From Saprospiraceae bacterium (GTDB lineage: Bacteria > Bacteroidota > Bacteroidia > Chitinophagales > Saprospiraceae), in NCBI GenBank assembly GCA_014379065.1, contig JACMMM010000406.1:1-5696 (forward strand): 5,696 nt of DNA. Reading direction: 5' to 3'. A model generated the notes under the pieces. The model was not told where the DNA came from and did not search any database. It saw nothing but the letters and a program-made list of their open reading frames with translations. Numbering within the stretch: the stretch's first letter is position 1; each line of letters opens with the position of its first letter. Below, piece by piece: positions 5,647 through 5,696 of the stretch. The position numbers and the translations under genes are program-made.

Positions 5647-5696
5647 TTTGGATTTACGATTTACGAGTGCTCTGATTCGTAAATCGTAAATCCAAA
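5647..5696 (+). repeat. Perfect 20-bp inverted repeat after secG, possible terminator
   Basis: Arms 5647-5666 and 5677-5696 are exact reverse complements around a 10-base loop (GTGCTCTGAT). Each arm carries GATTTAC-type units, and similar GATTT units continue upstream from about 5636, so the stem may be longer beyond the window edge. It lies 52 bases after the secG stop. Stem stability would suit the end of the lptE-secG transcript, but no T-run is visible because the window stops at the arm. Confidence 0.8.

Noticed and set aside
5474..5689. 71-codon plus-strand frame overlapping the secG end
   Set aside because: It reads secG in another frame and ends in the inverted repeat; no plausible protein.

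Overview
The window looks like an ordinary chromosomal stretch from a member of the Bacteroidota, most likely a Saprospirales or Chitinophagales-like lineage. Three things point there. The lptE gene has the Bacteroidota form of the product. It is followed by a small TPR-tailed protein and secG, a gene order I know from that phylum. Several gene starts lack a clear Shine-Dalgarno but are preceded by TAnnTTTG boxes, the Bacteroidota -7 element. The taxonomic call is inference; no rRNA or other marker is present. All genes are on the + strand and no gene-free gap exceeds 300 bases.

Left part (1-1330): the 3' end of prmA (ribosomal protein L11 methyltransferase), then a two-gene cassette that looks like a type II toxin-antitoxin module. 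It consists of a DUF2281-like antitoxin and a VapC-like PIN ribonuclease overlapping by 8 bases, with its own TAnnTTTG box. The cassette seems more AT-rich than its neighbours and is the only obviously accessory piece.

Middle (1331-3735): guaA (GMP synthetase), with a -7-like box and a small perfect hairpin in its leader. A long imperfect inverted repeat follows it. Next is a stand-alone TrpF-like beta/alpha barrel protein that keeps the catalytic Cys and Asp and the phosphate-binding loops of phosphoribosylanthranilate isomerase, but has changed the segment that normally binds the anthranilate carboxylate. No other trp gene is present.

Right part (3736-5696): an envelope and export group, lptE (outer-membrane LPS assembly lipoprotein), an uncharacterised protein with a TPR-like C-terminus, and secG (Sec translocon subunit). 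It is probably driven by a good TTG-N17-TAnnTTTG promoter just upstream of lptE. A 104-bp near-perfect inverted repeat built partly from 8-bp ATTTGnnn units lies between lptE and the TPR-like gene. It confuses the start of the latter: the only upstream ATG lies inside the repeat. The window ends in a perfect 20-bp inverted repeat after secG.

I see no clearly new multi-gene system. The points most worth a second look are the divergent TrpF-like enzyme, the palindromic repeats in the intergenic spaces, and the uncharacterised gene between lptE and secG.
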